From assembly GCA_021647745.1 (NCBI GenBank), contig JAKIUB010000032.1, positions 1-24,747 of the forward strand: 24,747 nt of DNA, read 5' to 3'. Both the position numbers and the translations under genes were made by a program. Numbering within the stretch: the first letter of the stretch is position 1; each line of letters begins with the position of its first letter. The notes below the pieces were generated by a model. It worked only from the letters and a program-made list of their open reading frames with translations, searched no databases and had not been told where the DNA came from. The DNA comes from Paracoccaceae bacterium (GTDB taxonomy: Bacteria; Pseudomonadota; Alphaproteobacteria; Rhodobacterales; Rhodobacteraceae). Positions 8,800-15,490 of this stretch are shown here, piece by piece.

Positions 8800-10317
8800 T
8801 CAAGGCATCATCACCCAGCGGATGATAAAAAAGAGCAGTGCAGCCAGCCCACCAGCGGCCGGCACGGTGATCACCCACGCCGCTCCGATTTTCAAAGCCA
8901 TCGAGCGCTTGACCAGCTCCTTTTTATAAGCCTTGCGTAGGCGTTTGTGATCCGCCTTGATCAGCCCGCGGCTCTTTTTCATTTGCTTCAGCAAAAACCC
9001 GCGATCCTTGATATCGGCAGTCTCGTAACTGTGCAGAAACGCCTCAACCACTTCGGGTGGCTCGTCAACATAGTGGTCACGGATCTCGGCGATCAGACGG
9101 TCATGGTTGCTTTCCAGATACTCGCGCAAAAAACCGACCCCGAAGATGCCGCCAACCGCGATATGGGTCGAGCTGACCGGCAGGCCCAATTGCGACGCCA
9201 GAATAACCGTGATCGACGCCGCCAGCGCCACGCAAAATGCTCTTATTTTGTCCAGCTCGGTGATCTCGCTACCGATGGTCCGGATCAGTTTCGGGCCAAA
9301 AAGCGCTAGCCCTACAACCAGCCCCAAAGCCCCGATCATCATCACCCAGAGCGGAATCGCCGCCTTGCCAGATACGCCGTGGCTACTCAACGCATCATTA
9401 ATGGCGGCAAGTGGCCCTACCGCATTGGCCACATCATTGGCCCCGTGGGCAAAGCTGAGCAATGCCGCAGAAAAGATCAGGGGGATGGTGAAAAGCGTCG
9501 CCACGCTGGTCCGGTTATTGCTCAGTTTTCCCGAGGCCCGCCGAACCACCGGCTTGACAATGAAATATACCGCGGCAGCAATAGCCAGCCCGATAGCGGT
9601 AGCTTCCAGTATATCGACCCGCCAGAGCTTTTTAAGCCCCTTCAAAATCAGATATACAGAAAACGCCCAAGTCATAATCGCGACCATGACCGGCACCATG
9701 CGCTGGGCGGCGGCTATTTTGTCGGACCTCAAAATAATAGTACGCTTGATCAAAAGCAAAAAACCTGCCGCAATCAGCCCGCCCAGCACCGGTGATATCA
9801 CCCAGCTGGCTACAATTTTTCCCATGGTTTCCCAATTGGCGATCTCCCAGCCAGCCGCCGCGATCCCCGCGCCCAGCACCCCGCCAACGATAGAATGCGT
9901 GGTCGAAACCGGCGCGCCGAGCATCGTGGCGATATTGAGCCAGATCGCCGCCGCCAGAAGCGCTGCCATCATCAGCCAGATAAAAACATCGCTATCACTG
10001 ATCATCGCTGGGTCAATGATGCCTTTTTTGATGGTGCTGACAACATCCCCGCCGGCAATCAGGGCACCACTGGCCTCGAAAACCGCCGCAATCAGGATCG
10101 CCCCCGTCAGGGTCAGCGCGCCGGAGCCAACAGCTGGCCCGACATTATTAGCCACATCATTCGCCCCGATATTGATCGCCATATAACCACCGATCATCGC
10201 GGCAATAACCAGAATACTACCCGCGCCACCGGCATCGGCACGAAGCGATACCAGCGCAAAAATTGCCAAAAGAAAAAGGCCGGCCAGGCCAAAGCGGAAA
10301 AAGCTGGATCGTATCAT
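8800..10317 (-). CDS. pit: Low-affinity inorganic phosphate transporter, PiT family
   Basis: A 505-residue inner-membrane protein that imports metal-phosphate complexes with protons. It has the internal duplication of the family: signature GANDVANNVGP at residues 51-61 and its second copy GANDVANAVGP at 292-301, plus paired APVSTTHSIVGGVLGAG (135-151) and LPVSSTHIAVGGIFGVG (379-395). A cytoplasmic, charged stretch of about 75 residues (YLESNHDRLIAEIRDHY...KAYKKEL) precedes the last membrane segment. There are roughly ten hydrophobic segments. It is transcribed leftward and separated from the DUF4329 gene by 71 bases that contain a PhoB box and a dyad, so it probably has its own phosphate-regulated promoter. 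It ends eight bases from the convergent DUF3047 gene. Confidence 0.94.
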   Translation of the reverse strand: MIRSSFFRFGLAGLFLLAIFALVSLRADAGGAGSILVIAAMIGGYMAINIGANDVANNVGPAVGSGALTLTGAILIAAVFEASGALIAGGDVVSTIKKGIIDPAMISDSDVFIWLMMAALLAAAIWLNIATMLGAPVSTTHSIVGGVLGAGIAAAGWEIANWETMGKIVASWVISPVLGGLIAAGFLLLIKRTIILRSDKIAAAQRMVPVMVAIMTWAFSVYLILKGLKKLWRVDILEATAIGLAIAAAVYFIVKPVVRRASGKLSNNRTSVATLFTIPLIFSAALLSFAHGANDVANAVGPLAAINDALSSHGVSGKAAIPLWVMMIGALGLVVGLALFGPKLIRTIGSEITELDKIRAFCVALAASITVILASQLGLPVSSTHIAVGGIFGVGFLREYLESNHDRLIAEIRDHYVDEPPEVVEAFLHSYETADIKDRGFLLKQMKKSRGLIKADHKRLRKAYKKELVKRSMALKIGAAWVITVPAAGGLAALLFFIIRWVMMP

Positions 10318-10328
10318 TGCGTTTTTCT

Positions 10329-10351
10329 CTCGTCATGAATCATCTGACGAG
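10329..10351. promoter_or_regulatory. Seven-base dyad in the pit leader
   Basis: CTCGTCA and TGACGAG form a perfect inverted repeat with a nine-base spacer, ending 11 bases upstream of the pit start codon. It could be an operator or a hairpin near the ribosome site; the sequence does not decide between them. Confidence 0.5.
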
Positions 10352-10368
10352 CGAAATACCGATGCTAC

Positions 10369-10386
10369 GTTACAGTTTTATGACGG
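10369..10386 (-). promoter_or_regulatory. PhoB box upstream of pit
   Basis: On the minus strand the site reads CCGTCATAAAACTGTAAC. Compared with the Pho-box consensus of two CTGTCAT-type repeats around an AT-rich spacer, 16 of 18 positions match. It lies 51 bases upstream of the pit start. A TATTTC hexamer begins ten bases downstream at 10358-10353, the distance expected for a -10 element at a PhoB-activated promoter, although that hexamer is a poor -10. PhoB regulation of pit genes is known in alphaproteobacteria and may be positive or negative. Confidence 0.75.
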
Positions 10387-10388
10387 TG

Positions 10389-10925
10389 TCAGCGCGCTCT
10401 GAGCATGGCTAGAGTATAGCGGGCAGCGACCGGATATTCAGGATCTGGCCGGAAGGCGGGATCAGCTGTCAGACAGCCTATATCGCAGAGCAAAACCGCC
10501 TGCCGTGCCTTCGCATCATTATACCAAAGCCGCCCGCCGGGAGTGGCGATATAGCCGTTAACCCCCTCGGCGATATCACCGCGCAAATCATCAATCGAGG
10601 GAGCCTCGCTGTCATAATCAGGCGCATAGGCGGCGTGGGTGTGGTAAGAGGCCAGCAGTGTAAGGCTGGCAGGCGGATTATCTGGTGTGCAGCTGTCCAG
10701 ACTGCCCCGCTCGGGCGGCGAGATGGCGAAAGCGCCGGCGGGGGTAAGACCGAGATAGCCGCAATACTCGCGGTTCTCAACAATGGAGCGGCGTTGAATC
10801 GCGTTGAGTTGGGTTTTGATAAAGGTGATCTCGGCGGCGGATTGCGGCTGTGGAAATGGGGGTTGCGGCAAAGGGGTACAGGCGGCGGTAAATGCCAACG
10901 CAATGCCAAAAACCGATGATTTCAT
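10389..10925 (-). CDS. DUF4329 lipoprotein with JAMM-like residues
   Basis: A 178-residue protein. The N-terminus MKSSVFGIALAFTAAC is a probable lipoprotein signal (Cys16 as the lipidated residue, with a somewhat unusual Thr at -3). The core NREYCGYLGL ... LASYHTHAAY ... SEAPSIDDLRGDIAEGVNGYIATPGGRLW matches what I know of DUF4329. These residues fit the JAMM zinc-protease order: Glu53, then H95-T-H97, then S110-x-x-D113. JAMM proteins are isopeptidases or peptidases, and bacterial versions often act on polymers. The link is my inference from the residue pattern. It lies 92 bases downstream of uvrB on the same strand and 71 bases upstream of pit; no functional link to either is evident. Confidence 0.8.
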   Translation of the reverse strand: MKSSVFGIALAFTAACTPLPQPPFPQPQSAAEITFIKTQLNAIQRRSIVENREYCGYLGLTPAGAFAISPPERGSLDSCTPDNPPASLTLLASYHTHAAYAPDYDSEAPSIDDLRGDIAEGVNGYIATPGGRLWYNDAKARQAVLLCDIGCLTADPAFRPDPEYPVAARYTLAMLRAR

Positions 10926-11017
10926 GCTACCCCCCGTAGTATTGGCAACACTTTATCAGCAAACAGGTTTTACACAAGTAAGGGTATTTCCGAAAAGCCC
11001 GCGCCGCATGATTTGGC

Positions 11018-13156
11018 TCACCGCCGCCTTTTACTCTTGCCCTTAAACACCGTGGTGCCAGCCCGCCCAGCCGTAGACCGCCCACCCTCGCTCGCCGCCG
11101 CAATGGCGCTTTGCCTTGCCAGCGGGTCGTCGGCCACCGCCAGCTCCACCGCTTCCAGCCGTTGCACCTCGTCGCGCAGTCTTGCGGCCTCCTCGAACTC
11201 AAGGTTCTCGGCGGCTTTGCGCATATCGGTGCGCATCGCCTCCAGATGCACTTTCAGGTTGGCGCCATAGGTCTTTTTATCGACCTTCGCGGTCACCCGG
11301 CTTTGGTCTGTGTCGGCGTTAAACAGACCGTCCAGCACGTCCTCTACGTTTTTGCGGATAGTTTGCGGGGTGATCCCGTGTTTCAGATTATAGGCATGCT
11401 GCTTTTCGCGGCGGCGGTTGGTTTCTCCTATCGCGCGCTCCATGCTGCCGGTGATGCGGTCGGCATACATGATCACCCGGCCATCCTCGTTACGCGCTGC
11501 CCGCCCCGTGGTTTGCACCAGCGAGGTTTCACTGCGCAAAAAACCTTCCTTATCGGCATCGAGTATCGCCACCAGCCCGCATTCGGGAATGTCCAAGCCC
11601 TCGCGCAAAAGGTTGATGCCGATCAGCACATCAAACGCGCCAAGCCGCAGATCGCGCAATATTTCTATGCGCTCGATGGTGTCGATATCCGAATGCATAT
11701 AGCGCACCCGCACGCCCTGTTCGTGCAAATACTCCGTCAGGTCTTCGGCCATGCGTTTGGTCAGGGTGGTGACCAACACGCGCTGGCCCTTGGCGGCAAC
11801 AATGTGGATTTCGCTCAGCAGATCATCCACCTGCGTTTCCACTGGTCTGATCTCGATCTCGGGGTCCAAAAGGCCGGTGGGGCGGATAACCTGTTCGGCA
11901 AATACACCGCCTGCTTGCGCCAGCTCCCACTTTTGCGGGGTGGCAGAAACAAACACCGTTTGCGGGCGCATTGCATCCCATTCCTCGAATTTAAGCGGGC
12001 GGTTATCCATGCAGCTTGGCAGGCGGAAGCCATGCTCGGCAAGGGTGGATTTGCGCTTGAAATCACCCTTATACATGCCGCCGATTTGCGGCACTGACAC
12101 ATGGCTTTCATCGGCAAACACAATCGCATTGTCAGGGATATATTCAAACAGCGTGGGCGGCGGCTCGCCCGGCGCGCGGCCGGTCAGATAGCGCGAATAG
12201 TTCTCGATGCCGTTGCAAAAGCCCGAGGCCTCTATCATTTCAAGGTCAAAATTGGTGCGCTGCTCAAGGCGCTGGGCTTCTAGGAGCTTGCCCTCGCCAA
12301 CGAATTTATCAAGCGTCAGGCGCAGCTCGGCTTTGATCTTGATGATTGCCTGCTTCAAGGTAGGGCGCGGGGTGACGTAGTGCGAGTTGGCATAGATGCG
12401 CACCTTTTCCAGCGCGCCGGTTTTCTCGGCCGTCAAGGTGTCAAATTCGGTAATCTTCTCCAACTCGTCACCAAAGAACGAGAACCGCCAGCCGCGATCA
12501 TCTAGGTGGGCGGGCCATAGCTCGAGGCTGTCACCGCGCACCCGAAAGCTGCCGCGCTGGAAGGCCTGATCGTTGCGCTTATATTGCTGGGCGATCAACT
12601 CCTGCATGATTTGGCGCTGGTCATAGGCCTCGCCCACGATCAGGTCTTGCGTCATGGCGCCGTAGGTTTCGACAGAGCCGATGCCGTAAATACAACTGAC
12701 CGAGGCAACAATGATCACATCGTCGCGCTCCAAGAGCGCACGGGTGGCCGAGTGGCGCATGCGGTCAATCTGCTCGTTGATCTGGGATTCCTTTTCAATA
12801 AAGGTATCCGAGCGCGGCACATAAGCCTCGGGCTGGTAGTAATCATAAAAGCTGACAAAGTATTCGACAGCGTTTTCCGGAAAAAACCCCTTCATCTCTC
12901 CATAAAGCTGCGCCGCGAGGGTTTTGTTCGGGGCCAGAATAATGGCGGGGCGCTGGGTCGCCTCGATGATTTTAGCCATGGTAAAGGTTTTCCCGGTGCC
13001 GGTCGCGCCCAGCAGCACCTGATTCTGCTCGCCACTGTTCAGCCCACTCACCAACTCTTTGATCGCGGTCGGCTGGTCGCCCGCCGGCTCGAAGCTGGTC
13101 TGTAATACGATTTTTTTACCACCTTCCAGCTTTGGGCGCAGGGCTTGGTCTGTCAT
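11018..13156 (-). CDS. uvrB: Excinuclease ABC subunit B
   Basis: UvrB is the damage-verifying helicase of nucleotide excision repair; it loads with UvrA and recruits UvrC. The 712-residue protein has Walker A LLGATGTGKT (residues 48-57), the DNA-inserting beta-hairpin region YDYYQPEAYVPRSDTFIEK (about 104-122), the helicase DEAD-type box ADESH, motif VI QTTGRAARN, and the C-terminal UVR domain (LEFEEAARLRDEVQRLE) that binds UvrC. It is full length, with a basic C-terminal tail. The ATG at 13156 is preceded by AAGGAG five bases away, which favours it over an in-frame codon eight residues earlier. The upstream 371-base region has TTAACC repeats and one imperfect LexA-like site (GTTC-N7-GTCC at 13342-13356). 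Confidence 0.97.
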   Translation of the reverse strand: MTDQALRPKLEGGKKIVLQTSFEPAGDQPTAIKELVSGLNSGEQNQVLLGATGTGKTFTMAKIIEATQRPAIILAPNKTLAAQLYGEMKGFFPENAVEYFVSFYDYYQPEAYVPRSDTFIEKESQINEQIDRMRHSATRALLERDDVIIVASVSCIYGIGSVETYGAMTQDLIVGEAYDQRQIMQELIAQQYKRNDQAFQRGSFRVRGDSLELWPAHLDDRGWRFSFFGDELEKITEFDTLTAEKTGALEKVRIYANSHYVTPRPTLKQAIIKIKAELRLTLDKFVGEGKLLEAQRLEQRTNFDLEMIEASGFCNGIENYSRYLTGRAPGEPPPTLFEYIPDNAIVFADESHVSVPQIGGMYKGDFKRKSTLAEHGFRLPSCMDNRPLKFEEWDAMRPQTVFVSATPQKWELAQAGGVFAEQVIRPTGLLDPEIEIRPVETQVDDLLSEIHIVAAKGQRVLVTTLTKRMAEDLTEYLHEQGVRVRYMHSDIDTIERIEILRDLRLGAFDVLIGINLLREGLDIPECGLVAILDADKEGFLRSETSLVQTTGRAARNEDGRVIMYADRITGSMERAIGETNRRREKQHAYNLKHGITPQTIRKNVEDVLDGLFNADTDQSRVTAKVDKKTYGANLKVHLEAMRTDMRKAAENLEFEEAARLRDEVQRLEAVELAVADDPLARQSAIAAASEGGRSTAGRAGTTVFKGKSKRRR

Positions 13157-13264
13157 GGGGTCTCCTTTTGGCCGGATCAACAGTGATTGCCCTTATAGAT
13201 TGACCTCTTTTTGTTCTCTTGCAAGGGGTAAATGCCCACAGAAAATTATAGATATATTACATCT

Positions 13265-13293
13265 GGTTAAGAGAATGGTTAATAAAAGGTTAA
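13265..13293 (-). promoter_or_regulatory. Three phased TTAACC repeats, CtrA-like site
   Basis: On the minus strand, TTAACC occurs three times at spacings of 11 and 12 bases, about one helical turn. The first pair reads TTAACCTTTTATTAACC, an exact fit to the CtrA pattern TTAA-N7-TTAAC. The site ends 108 bases upstream of uvrB. CtrA is the conserved alphaproteobacterial cell-cycle/motility regulator. The TTAA content of an AT-rich stretch raises the chance of coincidence. Confidence 0.45.
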
Positions 13294-13380
13294 TCGTTTA
13301 AGTTGCTTTTTATGCATTTACAGCAACTTTTACGTTATTTTGTTCTTGTCTTGTCCGGAAAAACTTGGTTAATTACCCTT

Positions 13381-13459
13381 GCAAGTGGCAAGCTGCCGGA
13401 CCGGCGCGATAACCCACCCACCCCTCGCTCCCTCGCGTTGGTCCGGTAGCTTCCCTTGC
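13381..13459 (+). ncRNA. Long stem-loop in the leader of the NDUFS4-like gene
   Basis: Positions 13387-13409 pair with 13433-13455 over 23 positions with a single mismatch (C89/C53). Three of those pairs are G-U if transcribed rightward and would be C-A mismatches if transcribed leftward. GCAAG at 13381-13385 and CTTGC at 13455-13459 can extend the base. The loop is 23 bases and C-rich. No T-run follows, so it is not a standard terminator. It could be a structured 5' leader or part of a small RNA; I do not recognise the family. Confidence 0.55.
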
Positions 13460-13527
13460 TCTCAAATCCCCTTGCACTTGGCGCGCCAATTAGCGATAAG
13501 AAGCCAGATTTTTCTGGAGACATTCTG

Positions 13528-13839
13528 ATGACAGCACGAATCTACCAGCCAGCCCGCAATGCAATGCAATCCGGTCAGGCTAAAACAAAGAGTTGGATTC
13601 TTGAATTCTCGCCCGGTTCTCCACGCCGTATAGATCCCCTGATGGGGTGGACCAGTTCCAGCGACATGCAGGCTCAAGTGCGCATAAACTTTGACACAAA
13701 AGACGCCGCTATCGCTTACGCAGAAACGGCCGGTCTGGAGTTTTCTGTCGTTGAGCCTCACAAGCGAAAACAGCTCATACGCCAAGGAGGGTATGGCGAA
13801 AACTTCGCCACCGATCGCCGTGTGGTCTGGACCCACTAA
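13528..13839 (+). CDS. ETC complex I subunit, NDUFS4 family
   Basis: A 103-residue protein beginning MTARIYQPARNAMQSGQAKTKSWILEF. The segments PRRIDPLMGWTSSSDMQAQVRINFDTKDAAIAYAE and GLEFSVVEPHKRK correspond to the conserved core of the 18-kDa accessory subunit of mitochondrial complex I (NDUFS4), which alphaproteobacteria share. It stabilises the peripheral arm of NADH:quinone oxidoreductase near the NuoG and NuoI subunits. The gene is commonly outside the nuo operon, as here. TGGAGA about eight bases upstream supports the ATG at 13528 over the in-frame upstream extension, which would read through the hairpin region. It ends eight bases before tRNA-Arg, so the tRNA could be part of the same transcript. 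Confidence 0.9.
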   Translation: MTARIYQPARNAMQSGQAKTKSWILEFSPGSPRRIDPLMGWTSSSDMQAQVRINFDTKDAAIAYAETAGLEFSVVEPHKRKQLIRQGGYGENFATDRRVVWTH

Positions 13840-13847
13840 CCGGTTTT

Positions 13848-13924
13848 GGCCCCGTAGCTCAGCTGGATAGAGCAGCTGACTTCTAATCAGCAGGCCACAG
13901 GTTCGAATCCTGTCGGGGTCACCA
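13848..13924 (+). tRNA. tRNA-Arg (anticodon UCU)
   Basis: A complete 77-base cloverleaf: acceptor arm GGCCCCG/CGGGGTC with one G-U pair, D arm GCTC/GAGC, anticodon arm GCTGA/TCAGC with loop CTTCTAA (anticodon TCT at 13882-13884), T arm ACAGG-TTCGAAT-CCTGT, and encoded CCA. It decodes AGA and AGG. It sits at the left border of the phosphatase-to-globin cluster; tRNA 3' ends are common integration sites, but I found no second copy of its 3' end further right. Confidence 0.96.
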
Positions 13925-14215
13925 ATACTTTTTCAAGACTTGGCAAAAATGTTTAGGCGCGCATATTTCAGCGGGCAAGTCGGTCGGCCCGCGGAATATT
14001 GGCACCGTGCACGGTCTATCGCAAGAAAACAAACCAACCGTTCTAGAAAATCAAAGCAGGAAACAGATTTATCTTACTTTAATGCTGCCAACTGATTGGA
14101 AAAGTAGGGCCGTCTTTCTTGCGGCGCAGATTCCACTCATAATTTCGCCATAAATAGCATATACTGAACATATACTGAAATAGTGATTTAACGATAACCT
14201 AAGCGAGTCTCCATT
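13925..14215. other. Intergenic region between tRNA-Arg and the phosphatase gene
   Basis: No gene is seen in these 291 bases. Near the phosphatase start there are two copies of ATACTGAA (14161-14168 and 14172-14179) 11 bases apart, that is, on the same face of the helix, 36 bases before the GTG. They could be a regulator site. No clear promoter is visible. Confidence 0.4.
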
Positions 14216-14770
14216 GTGAACGCCAATACCTCAACTCTACGAAACTTATCCGGCCCCGGGATTTTAAACAAAGAGCGTGATTTTGTATCGCCCTACCGGG
14301 GACCATCCGGATTTCATTGGTTGGTAAATGGCTTGCTCGGAGGTGTGCGCCGGCCCGGAGTGCTCACCAAAACGAAATATGATCTGGAGGCGCTGAGGCG
14401 CGTAAATGTATCTCTGCTGATAACCTTGAACGAGGTCTGGTCGCCGCCCGTCGAGGAAATGGCGGCGCTTGGACTAGATTCATATGTGCATAAAATTACC
14501 GACCTACAGGCGCCTACTTTTGAGCAAGCATTGGCCACCTGCCGACATGTTGACAGCTACCTTGCGAAAGATAAGGTCTGTGTTTACCACTGCCGCGCCG
14601 GTGTGGGCCGCACCGGCACCATGCTTACCGCACAGTTAATGTACTATGGTCTTTCGGCAGATCAGGCGATTCGTGCTGCGCGAGAAAAGAACCCGAGATG
14701 GATTGAAACCGACGTACAGATGGAGTTCTTGTATGAATTTGACAAATATCTGGATGGGAAAAGCATATAA
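14216..14770 (+). CDS. Dual-specificity protein phosphatase
   Basis: A 184-residue cysteine phosphatase. The P-loop is H125-C126-R-A-G-V-G-R132-T-G, the complete HCx5R signature, and D96 in ITDLQAP is placed to be the general acid, so it should be active. The family removes phosphate from Ser/Thr/Tyr residues, and some members act on RNA, phosphoinositides or sugars; the substrate is not readable here. No signal peptide or membrane segment is visible, so it is cytoplasmic. The start is a GTG at 14216 with only a poor ribosome site; an internal ATG would remove needed N-terminal strands. It lies 234 bases upstream of the Roadblock-like gene on the same strand. The C-terminal domain of the ABC protein encoded at 16286 appears to be an inactive relative of it, which ties this gene to the cluster. 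Confidence 0.88.
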   Translation: MNANTSTLRNLSGPGILNKERDFVSPYRGPSGFHWLVNGLLGGVRRPGVLTKTKYDLEALRRVNVSLLITLNEVWSPPVEEMAALGLDSYVHKITDLQAPTFEQALATCRHVDSYLAKDKVCVYHCRAGVGRTGTMLTAQLMYYGLSADQAIRAAREKNPRWIETDVQMEFLYEFDKYLDGKSI

Positions 14771-14891
14771 TTCGGGTTTTAACAATTAACCGCCTATCGA
14801 CAACCATAACGCCCTGACCTCGCGTCGCTGCTATTTACTTACTCAACTTGTAGTGATAATAGTCAGAGCTGCCTATAAATGCACCTAGATT

Positions 14892-14962
14892 AAGGTGGGG
14901 TATTAATTGGAGACGTTATCTACATACTAACGATTAATACCTACACCTTTTAATGTATGTAG
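14892..14962 (+). promoter_or_regulatory. Interleaved inverted repeats (possible RNA pseudoknot) in the Roadblock gene leader
   Basis: Arm A (14892-14907) pairs with A' (14933-14949): nine perfect pairs, a 1x2 internal loop, then six more. Arm B CTACATAC (14920-14927), inside the loop of A-A', pairs perfectly with B' GTATGTAG (14955-14962). The order A-B-A'-B' allows a pseudoknot in RNA, or two competing hairpins. It ends 28 bases before the ribosome site GGAGGGG of the gene at 15005. A DNA operator role is also possible. Confidence 0.5.
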
Positions 14963-15004
14963 GCATAGTAAAGATAAACAAATAATTCCTGGAGGGGATA
15001 AGAA

Positions 15005-15409
15005 ATGTCATTAGATAAAGTTCTGGCTGATGCAGTCTCGAAAATACCTGAATGCTTGGCTGCCGGCTATGTGGATATGTCCACCGGCATGTTGCTGGGT
15101 GTTAAAACTGTAGATTCCCACCCGCAGGAAATTCTGGACATGGTGTCTGCCGCGACGGCTGACCTGTTTCAGGGGCCAACTGTGGTTACGATTGAAGAAC
15201 ACTTCAAAAGCGCGCGCGGCCAAAAGCAAGACGATGTGCATTTCTTCCAGGAAATCATCGTGTTCAGCGAAAACCTGATCCATGTATTCTTGCGCACCAA
15301 GGCTTATCCTGAGCACGTTATTGCGTTTATTACGCGCAAAAATGCAAATATTGGCATGGTATTGGCCAAATCCCGTATGGCTGTTGCTCCGATTACCGAC
15401 GCACTTTAA
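15005..15409 (+). CDS. Roadblock/LC7-like protein
   Basis: A 134-residue single-domain protein. The pattern fits the Roadblock fold: a helix (KVLADAVSKIPECL), strand pair AAGYVDMSTGMLLGVKT with the usual D-x-x-T-G turn, a long helix (EILDMVSAATADLF), strands around FFQEIIVFSENLIHVFLR and HVIAFITRKNANIGMVLAKSRMAV, where the N-I-G-M-V-x-x-x-S-R end is typical. Bacterial Roadblock proteins such as MglB bind and regulate small GTPases, so the dynamin-like GTPases downstream are natural candidate partners; that is inference. A strong GGAGGGG seven bases upstream fixes the start. The leader has interleaved inverted repeats and the gene is followed by a terminator-like hairpin, so it may be expressed above the level of the rest of the operon. 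Confidence 0.75.
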   Translation: MSLDKVLADAVSKIPECLAAGYVDMSTGMLLGVKTVDSHPQEILDMVSAATADLFQGPTVVTIEEHFKSARGQKQDDVHFFQEIIVFSENLIHVFLRTKAYPEHVIAFITRKNANIGMVLAKSRMAVAPITDAL

Positions 15410-15416
15410 TTTAAGC

Positions 15417-15460
15417 CCGGCAGCGGGGATTTTTCCGCTGTCGGCACATTTTATTTTATT
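15417..15460 (+). terminator. Terminator-like hairpin between the Roadblock gene and the next gene
   Basis: CCGGCAGCGG (15417-15426) pairs with CCGCTGTCGG (15435-15444), ten pairs with one G-U, and an eight-base loop, followed by CACATTTTATTTTATTT. The T-run is broken and begins three bases late, so it may act as a partial terminator or attenuator within the operon. Confidence 0.55.
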
Positions 15461-15490
15461 TCTTTTGTGTTTAATTGGTTGGGTGTTAAG

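Larger units (their letters stand above)
13157..13527. other. Divergent intergenic region between uvrB and the NDUFS4-like gene
   Basis: No open frame here looks real. It is AT-rich from about 13240 to 13380, with TTAACC repeats, and then abruptly GC-rich in the stem-loop at 13381-13459. A possible promoter for the rightward gene is TTGTCT (near 13346) with TTAATT 17 bases on; both are weak matches to sigma-70 elements. Confidence 0.5.

Noticed and set aside
9107..10186. 359-codon rightward open frame opposite pit
   Set aside because: It is the antisense of a GC-rich membrane protein gene; the translation is low-complexity Ala/Ser/Ile/Pro with no domain, while the opposite strand has clear PiT signatures.
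11111..12097. 328-codon rightward open frame opposite uvrB
   Set aside because: Antisense shadow of uvrB, with no recognisable domain or ribosome site.
13342..13356. LexA-like site GTTC-N7-GTCC upstream of uvrB
   Set aside because: One base off the alphaproteobacterial GTTC-N7-GTTC pattern and 186 bases from the start codon; too weak alone to call.
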